This document shows, piece after piece, positions 34,914-44,240 of a DNA stretch of 64,000 nucleotides (the stretch's first letter is position 1; every line of letters begins with the position of its first letter). Made by a program: the position numbers and the translations under genes. The notes under the pieces are model-generated. The model searched no databases, was not told the DNA's origin, and saw nothing but the letters and a program-made list of their open reading frames with translations. This DNA comes from Diphasiastrum complanatum (taxonomy: Eukaryota > Streptophyta > Lycopodiopsida > Lycopodiales > Lycopodiaceae), in assembly GCA_029204225.1 (NCBI GenBank), contig CM055097.1:68737955-68801954 (forward strand), written 5' to 3'.

Positions 34914-37900
34914 ATGGTGCAATCCGACCTTTCCGGTCTGTGGGACGAGGTAGACATTGTCAGGCGGGTTGCCGACAAGGCCAACAAGACCGGTCAGAAG
35001 ATCGTGCGCTGCCGATACTGTCTCGTCGAGTTTGCTGCATCCCTCACTCGCCTTAAAGGCCATCTGCTCGGTGCACGCGCCAAAAATGGTGCCACCTTGA
35101 ATGCTGCCCCTTGTGGCAGCATGACCGTCCCCGACAGGCAGCGACTACTGGACACCTACGGGCCGCGGCTCGTGGCAGGGGAGAACACCATTTCGGAGGG
35201 CGTTCTCCGATTTTGCACCGCTCCTTATGTGACTAACCCAGAGTTGCTACCTGCTTGGCAGGCACGCACGAGGAGAGGGAGTGCATCCTCCTCTGGTCCC
35301 TTTGCCCCTCAGACAGCTCTGCCTCATGCACCCCCATCTGCTCAGATTCCGGTGGATCCCGTCCCATCGCGTCCGACAGTTGCCACTGCGGTTCCACCAC
35401 CACCCACTGTTGCTCGCACTCCACCAGTCTACGACTTTCTCATGGACTCTCCGCCACCCGAGCAGGCCCAGGATGGTACTGGGCGGGCCTTCGAGGATGT
35501 GGAAGAGATCCCTTCTTCCTTCCCTTCCCATCCGGATGACCTCCTCAGCCAGCAGTTTTCGTACCCCATGCCAGATGTTGCCCCTCCACCAGTGCACCCC
35601 ACCTATGCTGCTGCACCCATCCCTGCCAGTGCATCCCACTCTCCCCATTCCACGTCTACAGCCGATGCATCCACCAGCGCCCAGCCTGTCGCGTCATCGT
35701 CCATTCCCGTCACGGTTGGTGCACCGTGCTGGAGGTCCACCACCCGTCGTCCACCAGGGAGAGCCCTCGTGCAGCAGACCATTCGCGGCGCGCATCAGCC
35801 GCACATGGACAGAGAGGCCACACAGGCCGTGGCCAGTCTGGTTTACGAGCTGAACCTGCCCTTTGCCATCACCGACTCTGAGCCCTTCAGAAGGGCCTTC
35901 CGCCTTGCACAGTCTGTCAGCCCTAGCTGGAGAGTCCCTAGTTCAGAGGTTGTCCGCACACACATGCTGAGGGATAGGGTCGAGTCCTTGTCTAGAGAGA
36001 TGGAGCCTCTGCGTCGGCACTGGGCCACTTACGGTTGCAGCATCATGTCCGATGGCTGGACTGATGTCAGGAGGAGGCCGATCCTCAACATACTGGTCTC
36101 CAGCTGCATGGGCACACAGTTTTTGAGGGCAGTGGATTGCAGCAGGGGGGGGAGAGTCATATCTGCAGAGTTCATGTTTGATGTCATCAGGTCTTCCATC
36201 CTAGCCATAGGCCCACAGCATGTCGTCACGGTGGTGACGGACAATGCCACGAACTGCATTCAGATGGGTGTATTGCTAGAGGCCGAGTTCCCTCATATTG
36301 TTCATACCCCCTGTGCAGCCCACGGCATAGACCTTTTGATGGGGGACATTGGAGCACTTCCCTGGGTTAGAGCCATCGTCCGGGAGGCCCTCTTCCTGGT
36401 GACTTTTGTCACCAGAAAGAGGCGTGTTCTTGCCATGTTTCGGGTGTTTAGCCATCTGGACCTCCGTAAGCCAGCCCCCACGCGCTTTGCATTCGACTTG
36501 GTGGTCATCGACCGTTTGATCAGGTGCAGGGCCCAGCTTCTACAGATGGTTGCCAGTGATCTTTGGGGTGCCAGTACATTTCCGCACACTGAGGATGGGG
36601 AGCACTTTTCTTCCACGGTGAGGGGAGACCAGTTCTGGAGGGATGCACAGACATTGTCAAGACTGCTTCGACCACTCTACATTGTGCTCCGCATGGCTGA
36701 CAGCGAGGGGTCGACACTTGGACTGGTGTATGAGCTCATGGACCGGATTGGACAGTTCCTGCAGCTGCCCATCTTGCAGCCAGAGAGGTAAGCGGTACAG
36801 TGTTGCAATTGACCTTTATCTTTTCAGTACTTGCTAGTTTGTTTTTCTGTCAATGTTAAGCTTTTTCGTAATGCCCTAAACCACATGCCCCTCACCTGCA
36901 GGATGACAGAGCTGAAGTTCATATGGGAGACGCGATGGAACTACTTCCACAGGAGTATCCACAGCGTTGCACACATGCTGCATCCCCTCTTCCTCTCTCC
37001 GACACAGATCGCAGACAGGGAGCTCGAGGCCGATTGGCTTCAGTACATTCACAGGGTGGGTCCACACATAGGTTTGGATCCTATCAGGCTCATGGAGGAG
37101 CTCGCTGCATTTCGTTTCGGCATGGGCACATTCGGCCACCCGGCTGCCCAGGATCCAGAGAGGAGGCAGCTACCCATTACCTGGTGGACCATGTTCGGTA
37201 GCACATACCCATCTATACAGCGTCTTGCACTGCGTGTCCTTTCTCAGGTATGCATCTCATTTTATCCTCCATTTTTTGTGTTTCGTTGAAGTTTCACCTT
37301 TGCCACAATGTGCTGAAGTATTTCAATGCACGCACCACAGGACTGTGCTGCCTCTGTGTGTGAGCGTAATTGGAGCACATGGGCACTGATTCACACGAGG
37401 AGAAGAAACCGGTTGTCAGTGAGTCAGTTGGAGCGGTTGGTGTTCTGTAGCACCAACGCACGTCTCGCCAGGAGGCTTCCGACCATTACGAGCGCATTGC
37501 AGGTGATAAGCTAATCTTTCATAGCATGTTGGTTGACTCCTGGTATGTTGATTTCATTTCTTGAAAAAGTTGTCTCTCTGACATGCAAATTTTAAACCTT
37601 GCAGACGAAGATATCTGATTTGGAGCGCCAGGTTGACTTGCCTACGGACAGCACCCATCCCATGCCTGCAGATGACCTGGGCACACAGTTGATGGCAGAG
37701 AGAGAGAGGGAGCTTGCCGAGATGAGAGAGAGAGAGCTTGGGCTTGAGCACAGAGAGCCCCCATTGTATGAGGCAGATGAGCCAGTGTCAGAGGATGAGC
37801 ATGATGAGGATGAGCCCATTCGGGTTGTGTTTGCCAGACCAGAGAGGGATGAGGCAGATTATACAGGTGCAGGGCACACGCCACGGGCAGGGGTCACAGG

Positions 37901-38897
37901 TGCATCACGTGGCAGAGGTGGGACACATGGCACAGGTTATACCGGCAGACAGGCAGGGCACACAGGGGGGGGCAGTGGCATACCTACCTATGTCGACATG
38001 ATGGAGGAGGCTCTTGATAGAGGGCAGAGTGGTTTAGATGCTGGTCCCGCAGATGTTTGGATGCGTGCAGCACAGAGTCATGGCCGTTACTACGACAGCA
38101 CACCAGAGGAGGCACCTGATGACTTTCATTGCACAGATTGGGAGGCCATGCAGGGTCTACAGGGTGCACATGATGAGGCACGGGATGAGGCTTGGGTTGA
38201 TTCAGGGGTTGGTGCACAGGATGATTCAGAGGTCGGTGCACAGGATGATTTAGAGGCTGGTGCACAGGATGAGTCCCAGAGCCCAGAGCATTTGTATTCG
38301 GATGCCCAGCTGGCCGACTTGGTTGCCACATTGGATTTAGAGGCCTTGCAGATGCCGAGTGTCAGGGCGCCCCCATCATCTCTTGCCAGCATGCCACACA
38401 CAGAGTCCCAGCCAGAGCAGCCGCATGAGGTGCCTACAGTTCCTCCAGCTCCTCAGAGGGTGTATGTGCGTCGCACAGCTCCTCCAGTGCCACCGATGCC
38501 ATTTAGGCCTGCATCCCCTCCATCGCCGTCCACTTCTGCAGCACCAGGTCTCCATGGCAGGCCACCATCTGTGCCCAGGTTTTCTCTTGCAGCGCCCACA
38601 TCCACAGTGTCTCCTCCAGTGGCAGCACCCACGTCACATCCTCCTCCTTTGGCAGCACCCAGGATGTACCAGTACCGGCCACCACAACGCCCCTTTCAGT
38701 ACATATCGCCACTGTACTCGCCTCCTGCACAGCCAGTTCCTCCACCTGCAGCAGCCCCACGGGCACACACTCCACGAGCTCATCCTCCTCGCTTAGGTGC
38801 ACAGGGAGTTCCCTCTTTTGCTTCCCTATCTCAGCCGGCCTCAGCTTGGACCCAGCCTAGCCAGCCAGGTGATTTGCATGGGGTGACAAGGCATTGA
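34914..38897 (+). CDS. hAT-family transposase, four exons, nearly intact (hAT-3)
   Basis: Exons 34914-36787, 36902-37247, 37341-37502 and 37605-38897, each intron GT-AG, giving 1224 aa. A BED-type finger lies at C33, C36, H50 and C67. A long Pro-rich linker follows (about 120-260). The catalytic region matches DUF659/hAT: SDGWTD with Asp near 380, VTDNATNC with Asp near 443, and TPCAAHGIDLL. The hAT C-terminal dimerisation domain runs about 700-790, with WW at 719-720 and CERNWSTWALIHTRRRNRLS from 747. Unusually, over 430 more residues follow: charged coil (ERERELAEMRERELG), acidic stretch, repeated AQDDxEVGAQDD, Pro-rich end. One G is missing at about 38880 (GGGG where hAT-2 has GGGGG), so the AT-hook tail at 38894-39232 is read out of frame. 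A stop-free frame would give about 1336 aa. It would bind the element's ends in the nucleus and catalyse cut-and-paste transposition. Confidence 0.92.
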
Positions 38898-39232
38898 CAG
38901 CTCCTCTTGTCCGCAAGAGACCAGGAAGGCCCAAGGGTGCACCGAACAAGAAAGGCAAGGCACAGAAACTGCCAGGGAGGAGAGGACGACCACGCAGGGT
39001 TCTAGGTACAAGCAGAGGTGCAGTATCACAGCCAGTTGGAGCAGGTGTTGTTGGTTTGACCTGCTTGGGGGCTGATGCGGAGGCTGATTGGGAGGATGAG
39101 GATGACGAGTCTTCCCCCTCGGATACACAGCCCATGCCAGTTCCAGACATGCAGAGATATCGGCTGCGAGAGTCAGCTCGGGGCCCTGAGTTGTCTCCAG
39201 AGCATTCGTCTGAGTCAGAGCCAGAGCATTGA
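38894..39232 (+). pseudogene. Out-of-frame AT-hook tail of hAT-3 transposase
   Basis: 112 codons continuing the transposase after the one-base loss. They contain KRPGRPKGAPNKKGKAQK and RRGRPRR, two AT-hook cores (GRP flanked by basic residues) that bind the minor groove of AT-rich DNA, then an acidic Ser/Asp/Glu-rich end (SEDEEH-like). In hAT-2 this segment is fused in frame to the transposase. Confidence 0.8.
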
Positions 39233-39755
39233 TTGTGGCTCTGTTGTTTTAGTTTCAGTAGTTTGTCTCTAGCAGTCGGTCTACCATTGTACTCAGATGA
39301 TTTTTCACATTATATACAGTGTTTGGCCTACATTATTTGCTGCACATTGTGCGTATGTCGCTCTGTACATGTGATGCTTTATTTTATGTTGAAGAATTCT
39401 ATGTGCGTGTGTGAATCCTATTTTCATTTAATTTCGTTTGAAGTGAATGCTAGCTTCACATAGATGCACCTACATCATGAGCACAGCAATCACCCCTACA
39501 CCCCAAACGACATTGAATAAACACATGTAATACATCTGCATTTAAAAAAATTACAAACATTGCATCTTACATGACCAGGCTCGCGTTGCACAAAAAACAA
39601 CTATGTATATATTCAACCGTTGTATCAGGATAACATCACATATACTGTCATTTTTTTAAGCAGCCATCTAGTTATTTGCTGCACCATAAACTGCCGAAAA
39701 CTACATAGCAACAGTCCGCCACATACGGGTGGACCTCATCTATTCTAAACATCCC
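39233..39755. promoter_or_regulatory. Convergent 3' region with crossing polyadenylation signals (hAT-3)
   Basis: Between the two stop codons lie AATAAA on the plus strand at 39516-39521 and AATAAA on the minus strand at 39378-39383. Each signal lies beyond the other, so the two transcripts should overlap at their 3' ends by roughly 140 nt or more. hAT-2 has the same pair (33266-33271 plus, 33128-33133 minus). Overlap is inferred from the signals, not shown. Confidence 0.55.
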
Positions 39756-40121
39756 TCACTGATCCTCCACCGACTCCTCGCCCTCGTCTGGTGCATTGTT
39801 TTGTCGCTCTTGCTCTGCCTCCCGGTTAGCCCGAGCTGCCTCCTGGTTAGCCCGACGTCTGGCCGCCCTTTCCCTGACCATGATGAGCTGCCGTCGTGTG
39901 AAATTCATTCCGATCTGCTCATCCAGATCCAGCTCGACAGCGGGGACAGGATCCACAGCGGGGGCGGGTGGCTCCGGTTCCGGATTTCTCTGTCGAGTCT
40001 GTCGCAGCATCTCTCGGATATCTGCCTCTTGCTTCCGATGCCTCTCGTTGTGCCTTCGGATATCTTCCTCAAGCTTTCTCCTGGCTTCGCCCTCGGGCTT
40101 CGGTGGTATTCGCTCAGCCAT
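39756..40121 (-). CDS. hAT accessory small protein, 121 aa (hAT-3 copy)
   Basis: ATG at 40121 in good context (GAGATGG); upstream in-frame codons to 40163 have no ATG. Residues 1-50 are highly charged, with Arg/Glu/His heptads (RRKLEEDIRRHNERHRKQEA). 50-70 are Pro-rich. A conserved block follows (IGMNFTRRQLIMVRERAARRRAN), then an Ala-rich amphipathic helix and the acidic end EGEESVEDQ. No catalytic motif, signal peptide or membrane segment. It faces the transposase gene and has its own upstream TATA-like box and tandem repeats. Conservation in three hAT subfamilies in this window argues for a role in transposition (DNA binding, transposase partner or anti-silencing), but the function is unknown. 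Confidence 0.82.
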   Translation of the reverse strand: MAERIPPKPEGEARRKLEEDIRRHNERHRKQEADIREMLRQTRQRNPEPEPPAPAVDPVPAVELDLDEQIGMNFTRRQLIMVRERAARRRANQEAARANREAEQERQNNAPDEGEESVEDQ

Positions 40122-40289
40122 CTCGATCGACCTTCTCCTCACAGCACCCTGATCCTTGAACACCCTCTCACAGCACCCTGGCTCTCAAACAGCCTCTCAC
40201 AGCCTGTCACCGGCTCTCGCTTGCTCTCTCACTGTCTATCACTAGCCCTCTCACAGCCTCTGAAAATGCCGACCACAATGGCATTGTGA

Positions 40290-40540
40290 GTGCCTATTTA
40301 TCCCCACAGCCTGATCGGCCATGTGGATCCCCATCATCCCTCCATGTGCCTCCGTACCCGCCCCCATGTGATGCTCCCCCCTGTGTTGGTCTCCCATTGG
40401 GCCCATGGTCTGCTCACCCACAATGCCCATGTGCCTCTGTACTTGCCCCCATGTGATGCTACCCCCCTGTGTTGGTCTCCCATTGGCCCCTCGGTCTGCT
40501 CACTCGCAGTGCCCATGTGCCATTGCAACGGTCCCCTGCA
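40290..40540 (-). promoter_or_regulatory. Promoter region and tandem repeats of small gene (hAT-3)
   Basis: The TATA-like box ATAAATA (minus strand, 40295-40301) is followed upstream by two tandem copies of a roughly 96-bp unit (CCAATGGGAGACCAACACAG and CACATGGGGGC). Same structure as in hAT-1. Confidence 0.55.
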
Positions 40541-40773
40541 TCATGTACTGTACCCTCTTTTTTTACACCCAGAACCCCCTCTTTTTACTTTTTTTTGTCC
40601 TTTTTTGGTAGTTAATATGCAAAAAAAAATTACTTAAAATATATTAAAAAATAAAAAAAAATATTAAAAATGGTACCGCCCTGGTACCGCGGATCCCAGG
40701 GCGGTACCGTACCGGCGGTACCACTGATATGGTACCGGCGGTACCATACCAGCGGTACCAGAGGGTACTATGG

Positions 40774-40830
<57 letters not shown>

Positions 40831-40833
40831 TAA
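40774..40833. repeat. (TA)n tract between hAT-3 and G5
   Basis: Long TA run with a single G interruption near 40789, joining the right end of hAT-3 to the GC-rich element G5. Confidence 0.95.
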
Positions 40834-41127
40834 TATTAGACATGAGGCTCCGGGTCGAAATGCCTGCGTCCGCGTCCGACCCTCGGACGCGGGGTCGGAC
40901 GTGTCCAATTTTTTTTTTTCTTAACTAAATTAAAAAAGAAAAACTGACGCGTCCGGGGGTCCAGACACCATATTCTTTTTTTTTGAAATTTTTTTTAAGT
41001 CTAAAATTTTTTTAAGAAAAAAAAAAAAAAAACCCAGACGCGAACTCACCCCTGGCGCGTCCACGTCCAAACGTGGACGCGAACGCGAGTCCGGACGCGC
41101 GTTCGCTTCCGGGTTCCGCTTCCTTAG

Positions 41128-41128
<1 letters not shown>
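40834..41128 (+). mobile_element. GC-rich short element G5
   Basis: Left end TTAGACATGAGGCTCCGGG, right end TTCCGCTTCCTTAGATATA. Homopolymer-rich middle between GACGCG/CGTCCG blocks. Same boundaries as G4. Confidence 0.62.
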
Positions 41129-41156
<28 letters not shown>

Positions 41157-41158
<2 letters not shown>

Positions 41159-41355
41159 CAAGGATGCGCGTTCGGGCTGGATGCGGGCAATCCGCGTCCG
41201 CGTCCACGTCCGGACCCGGACGCGTCCGACCCCCAGACGCGTCCATATATATATATATTTTTAATTTTTTTAAATTTTTTTAAACTTAAAAAAATCGAAA
41301 AAATTTAAAAAACAAAAAAAAGCGGACGCGTCTGGGGACCGGGGTCCGCCACGTT

Positions 41356-41358
<3 letters not shown>
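41157..41358 (+). mobile_element. GC-rich short element G6
   Basis: Left end ATCAAGGATGCGCGTTCGGGC, right end GTCCGCCACGTTAGATATA. It contains its own internal (TA)n run at about 41246-41260. It is flanked by (TA)n on both sides, the right one (41359-41402) leading into hAT-4. Confidence 0.6.
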
Positions 41359-41407
<49 letters not shown>

Positions 41408-41836
41408 TTTCCTAATTTTTCTTAGGGTGCCCAAAAAAAACCAAAAAAAATTGCAAAAAAGGGGGAAAGCACAAGGGGCAGGTACAACAGCACATGGGCA
41501 TAATAGGGGAGCAGACCATGGGGCCAATGGGAGAGCAATACATGGGAGAGTAGCACACTGGGGCAGGTACAACACCACATGCGCATAATGGGGGAGCTAA
41601 CCATGGGGCCAATGGGAGAGCAGCACATGGGGGCAGGTACAGCAGCACATGGTGGGATCATCAACAACTGCACATGGGCAAACAACTTGTGTGGATAAAT
41701 AGGCAATATGAATGCCATTGTGAGACGCATTGTGAGAGGCCTTCTGAGAGGCATTTTTAGAGGTTGAGAGAGAGCCAGTGAGAGGCTGTGCGAGCCTATG
41801 CGAGAGCCAGTGTGCTGTGAGAGAAAGTTGCTCAAG

Positions 41837-42258
41837 ATGGCAAGGTGGAGACCACTTCAAGTGAGCGTTTGCCCTGCATTCGTTCGCATGTAATTTAGGC
41901 TTGTTATGTGTTTTTAATAGCTTACTTCCATCGTGGTATATAGCTTGACGGGGTGCTTTGTGTGCAGACGACGAAGCTAACAGAAGAGGTCCGTAGGCAC
42001 AATGAAAGGCACGAGAAGCTTCACGCAGAGCATGAAGAGAGGATGCGAGAGATTCAGCAGAAACACCCGGAGCTGTAGCCCCCTACCCCTGTTGGCGAGG
42101 GCGAGGAAACACAGCGGCGGGGAATTAACTACACAGCGCAACAGCTGGCCATGGTCAGGGAAGGGGTGCGAAATACGTCGGGCTAACCAAAAGGCAGAGC
42201 AAGAGATTAATGCACCTGACCAAGCCGACGAGTCTGTGGGCTCTTCGGCGCCCAATTA
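41837..42258 (+). pseudogene. hAT accessory small gene of hAT-4 (diverged, with intron)
   Basis: ATG at 41837 opens MARWRPLQ. A GT-AG intron (41861-41967) leads to TTKLTEEVRRHNERHEKLHAE, aligned with the RRKLEEDIRRHNERHRKQEA helix of hAT-3. A TAG at about 42076 and a frameshift near 42168 break it, but GINYTAQQLAMVREG and the PDQADESVG end are readable. The ATAAATA box and tandem repeats upstream are conserved. The intron is absent in hAT-1/2/3/5. Confidence 0.75.
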
Positions 42259-42781
42259 ATGCCGTCAAAACACTTCCTTTTTCTGGCTGTGAATTGGGCT
42301 AGTTGCCATCAACAACAACATATCTGCATAGTAAAAGCTTGTAGTACTAGATAGCTTGTAATATTAGATAATTGGAAGATTTTCTTGTACCCTTTGGTTT
42401 CTCATAAGCAATTCTCATCTTAGAGATTCCTACTGAATAAGACCTTTGAAGGTTATTCGAGTATAACGTTCATTGTTCTGAAAGAAAAGGGCATTTGTAG
42501 TTTGTAATGCTTGTATGGTATAGATGGGTGTTTGCAATTGATTTGTTGGTGACTTACTGGTGAAAAAAATGCTTGTTCAAGATTGTAAAATAGACATACA
42601 ATACGAGATGAAATTGACAACAGGGCATGACAATTAAACATCGACATATACATAAGGTGCAACAAATAAAATGTGGCGAAAACTGGATGCATATATTAAA
42701 TGGTTTGAATACAATGTTCGGCCATCTGGCCACCAAACATGAAACATGATATCAAACTGCTAAATAATCAACAACAGAGCA

Positions 42782-44240
42782 CAATCAATGCTCTGGCTCT
42801 GACTCGGTTGAATGCTCCAGAGACTACTTAGGCCTGGAGTTGACTCTCGCAGCCGATATTGATGCCTGTTTAGAACTGCTAGAGGTTGTGTATCCGAGGA
42901 AGAGGACTCGTCATCCACACCCTCTTAGTCTGGCTCGTCATCGGCCCCCAAGCAAGCCAAACCGACAAGACCTGCTCCAGCTGGCTGTGACTGTGCTCCT
43001 GTAGCCCTGCGAGGTCGTCCCCTCTTCCCTTGCCCTTTCTGTTTCTGTGCTCTGCCTTTCTTGTTCGGTGCACCCTTGGGCCTTCCTGGTCTCTTGCGGA
43101 TGAGGGGAGCAATCAATGCCTCATCATCCCCATGCAAATCACCTAGCTAGCTAGGTCGGGCCCAAGCTGAGGCCGACTGGGATAGGGATGCCAAAGAGGG
43201 GACTCCCTGAGCAACTGAGCGAGGAGGCGCTGCCTGTGGAGTGACTGCCTGTGGAGCTGTTGCAGGTGGAGGAACTGGCTGTGGAGGGGCCGTCCCTGCA
43301 TGAGGCAATGACAATGGCGATATATACTGAAAGGGGCGCTGTGGTGGCCGGTACTGGTACATCCTGGGTGCTGCCAAAGGAGGAGGCAGTGGAGTGGGTG
43401 CTGCCACAGGAGGAGCCATTGTGGATGCGGGCGCTGCAAGAGACAACCTGGGCACAGATGGTGGCCTTCCATGGACAACTTGGAGTTTGAAGGGTGCTGC
43501 AGAAATGGATGGTGATGGATGGGGCTGTAGGCCTCATGGCATTGGAGGTGCTGTGCGGCACATATAAACCCTCTGAGGAACCGGAGGAACTGGAGGCACC
43601 TCATGGAGCTGATCTCCTTGAGACTATGTATAGGACATGCTATAAGGAGATGATGGTGGTGCCCTAACACGAGGCATGAGCTGGGGGTCTGAGTCCAACG
43701 TGGCAATCAACTCGTCTAGCTCTGCATCAGAATACAAATGCTCTGGGCTCTGGGCACCACACTCTGCCTCATCATGTGCACCATCCTCTGGCTCATCCCG
43801 TGCATCATCCCGTGCCTCATCCGGTGCACCATGTAGACCCTGCATGCCATCCCAACCGGTACCGTAAGTCTCCACATCCTCTGTGGATGGTGTCTCATTT
43901 GGTGTACTATTTAAGTGACCTCCAAAACAGTGTGCTGCACGCATCCAAGCAGATGTGGGATCCGATCCTATATCACTGTGCCCTCCATCGAGAGCCTCCT
44001 CCATCATATCAACATATGTAGGTATGCACTGGCCCCCCCCGTGTGCCTTGCCTGCCCCCCGGTACAACCTGTGCCATGTGCCCCACCTCTGCCACTTGAT
44101 GCACCTGTGACCCCTGCCCGTCGCGTATGCCCAACACTGATATCATCTGCCTCATCCCACTCTGATCTGGCGAACAATCCGAATGGGCTCATCCTCGTCC
44201 TACTCATCCTCTGACAGTGGCTTATCTGCCTCATACAATG
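42782..44240 (-). pseudogene. C-terminal exon of hAT-4 transposase
   Basis: Minus-strand pieces matching exon 4 of hAT-3: acidic coil, CIPTYVDMMEEALDGGHSD, the AQSPEHLYSDAELDELIATLDS segment, the Pro-rich region (RMYQYRPPQRPFQYISPL) and the AT-hook tail (KRPGRPKGAPNKKGRAQK, KRGRPRR; 43137-42925). Frameshifts occur near 43140, 43460 and 43620. The AT-hook tail is conserved although the subfamily is clearly different, which supports its importance. Confidence 0.8.

Larger units (their letters stand above)
34542..40773 (+). mobile_element. hAT-3: most intact two-gene hAT transposon (6.23 kb)
   Basis: Ends TCATAGGTCCCGCGG and GGGTACTATG within (TA)n. The left subterminal region (about 34550-34630) has repeated GGTACCGCGGTACC palindromes. 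The right one (about 40670-40770) has a 13-bp perfect inverted repeat, GGTACCGCCCTGG against CCAGGGCGGTACC, around a GGATCC-containing loop. The transposase (plus) is open through all four exons except the last part; the accessory gene (minus) is intact. Best candidate for the source of mobility in this cluster. Confidence 0.9.
41403..44240 (-). mobile_element. hAT-4, left part (diverged subfamily, interrupted)
   Basis: After (TA)n the sequence holds the tandem promoter repeats, small gene (plus) and C-terminal exon of a transposase (minus) in the same order as hAT-1, but with many differences and indels. It stops at ACAATG (44235-44240), the duplicated target of LTR element C, and resumes at 51738. 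No GGTACC-type left end is seen; a GGGTGCCC lies at about 41424. Together with 51738-51797 and 56575-58489 it forms one element. Confidence 0.85.

Noticed and set aside
38126-38401. Long open frames antisense to the transposase exons (for example 38126-38401, 23727-24263, 32009-32647, 26641-27303)
   Set aside because: They recur in every hAT copy only because the GC-rich transposase exon leaves other phases open. They have no motifs, and the sense frame carries the conserved domains.
40670-40773. GGTACC clusters as KpnI cloning or assembly artefacts
   Set aside because: They occur at matching positions of several diverged elements, always at the termini beside TA tracts, with mutations expected of natural sequence.
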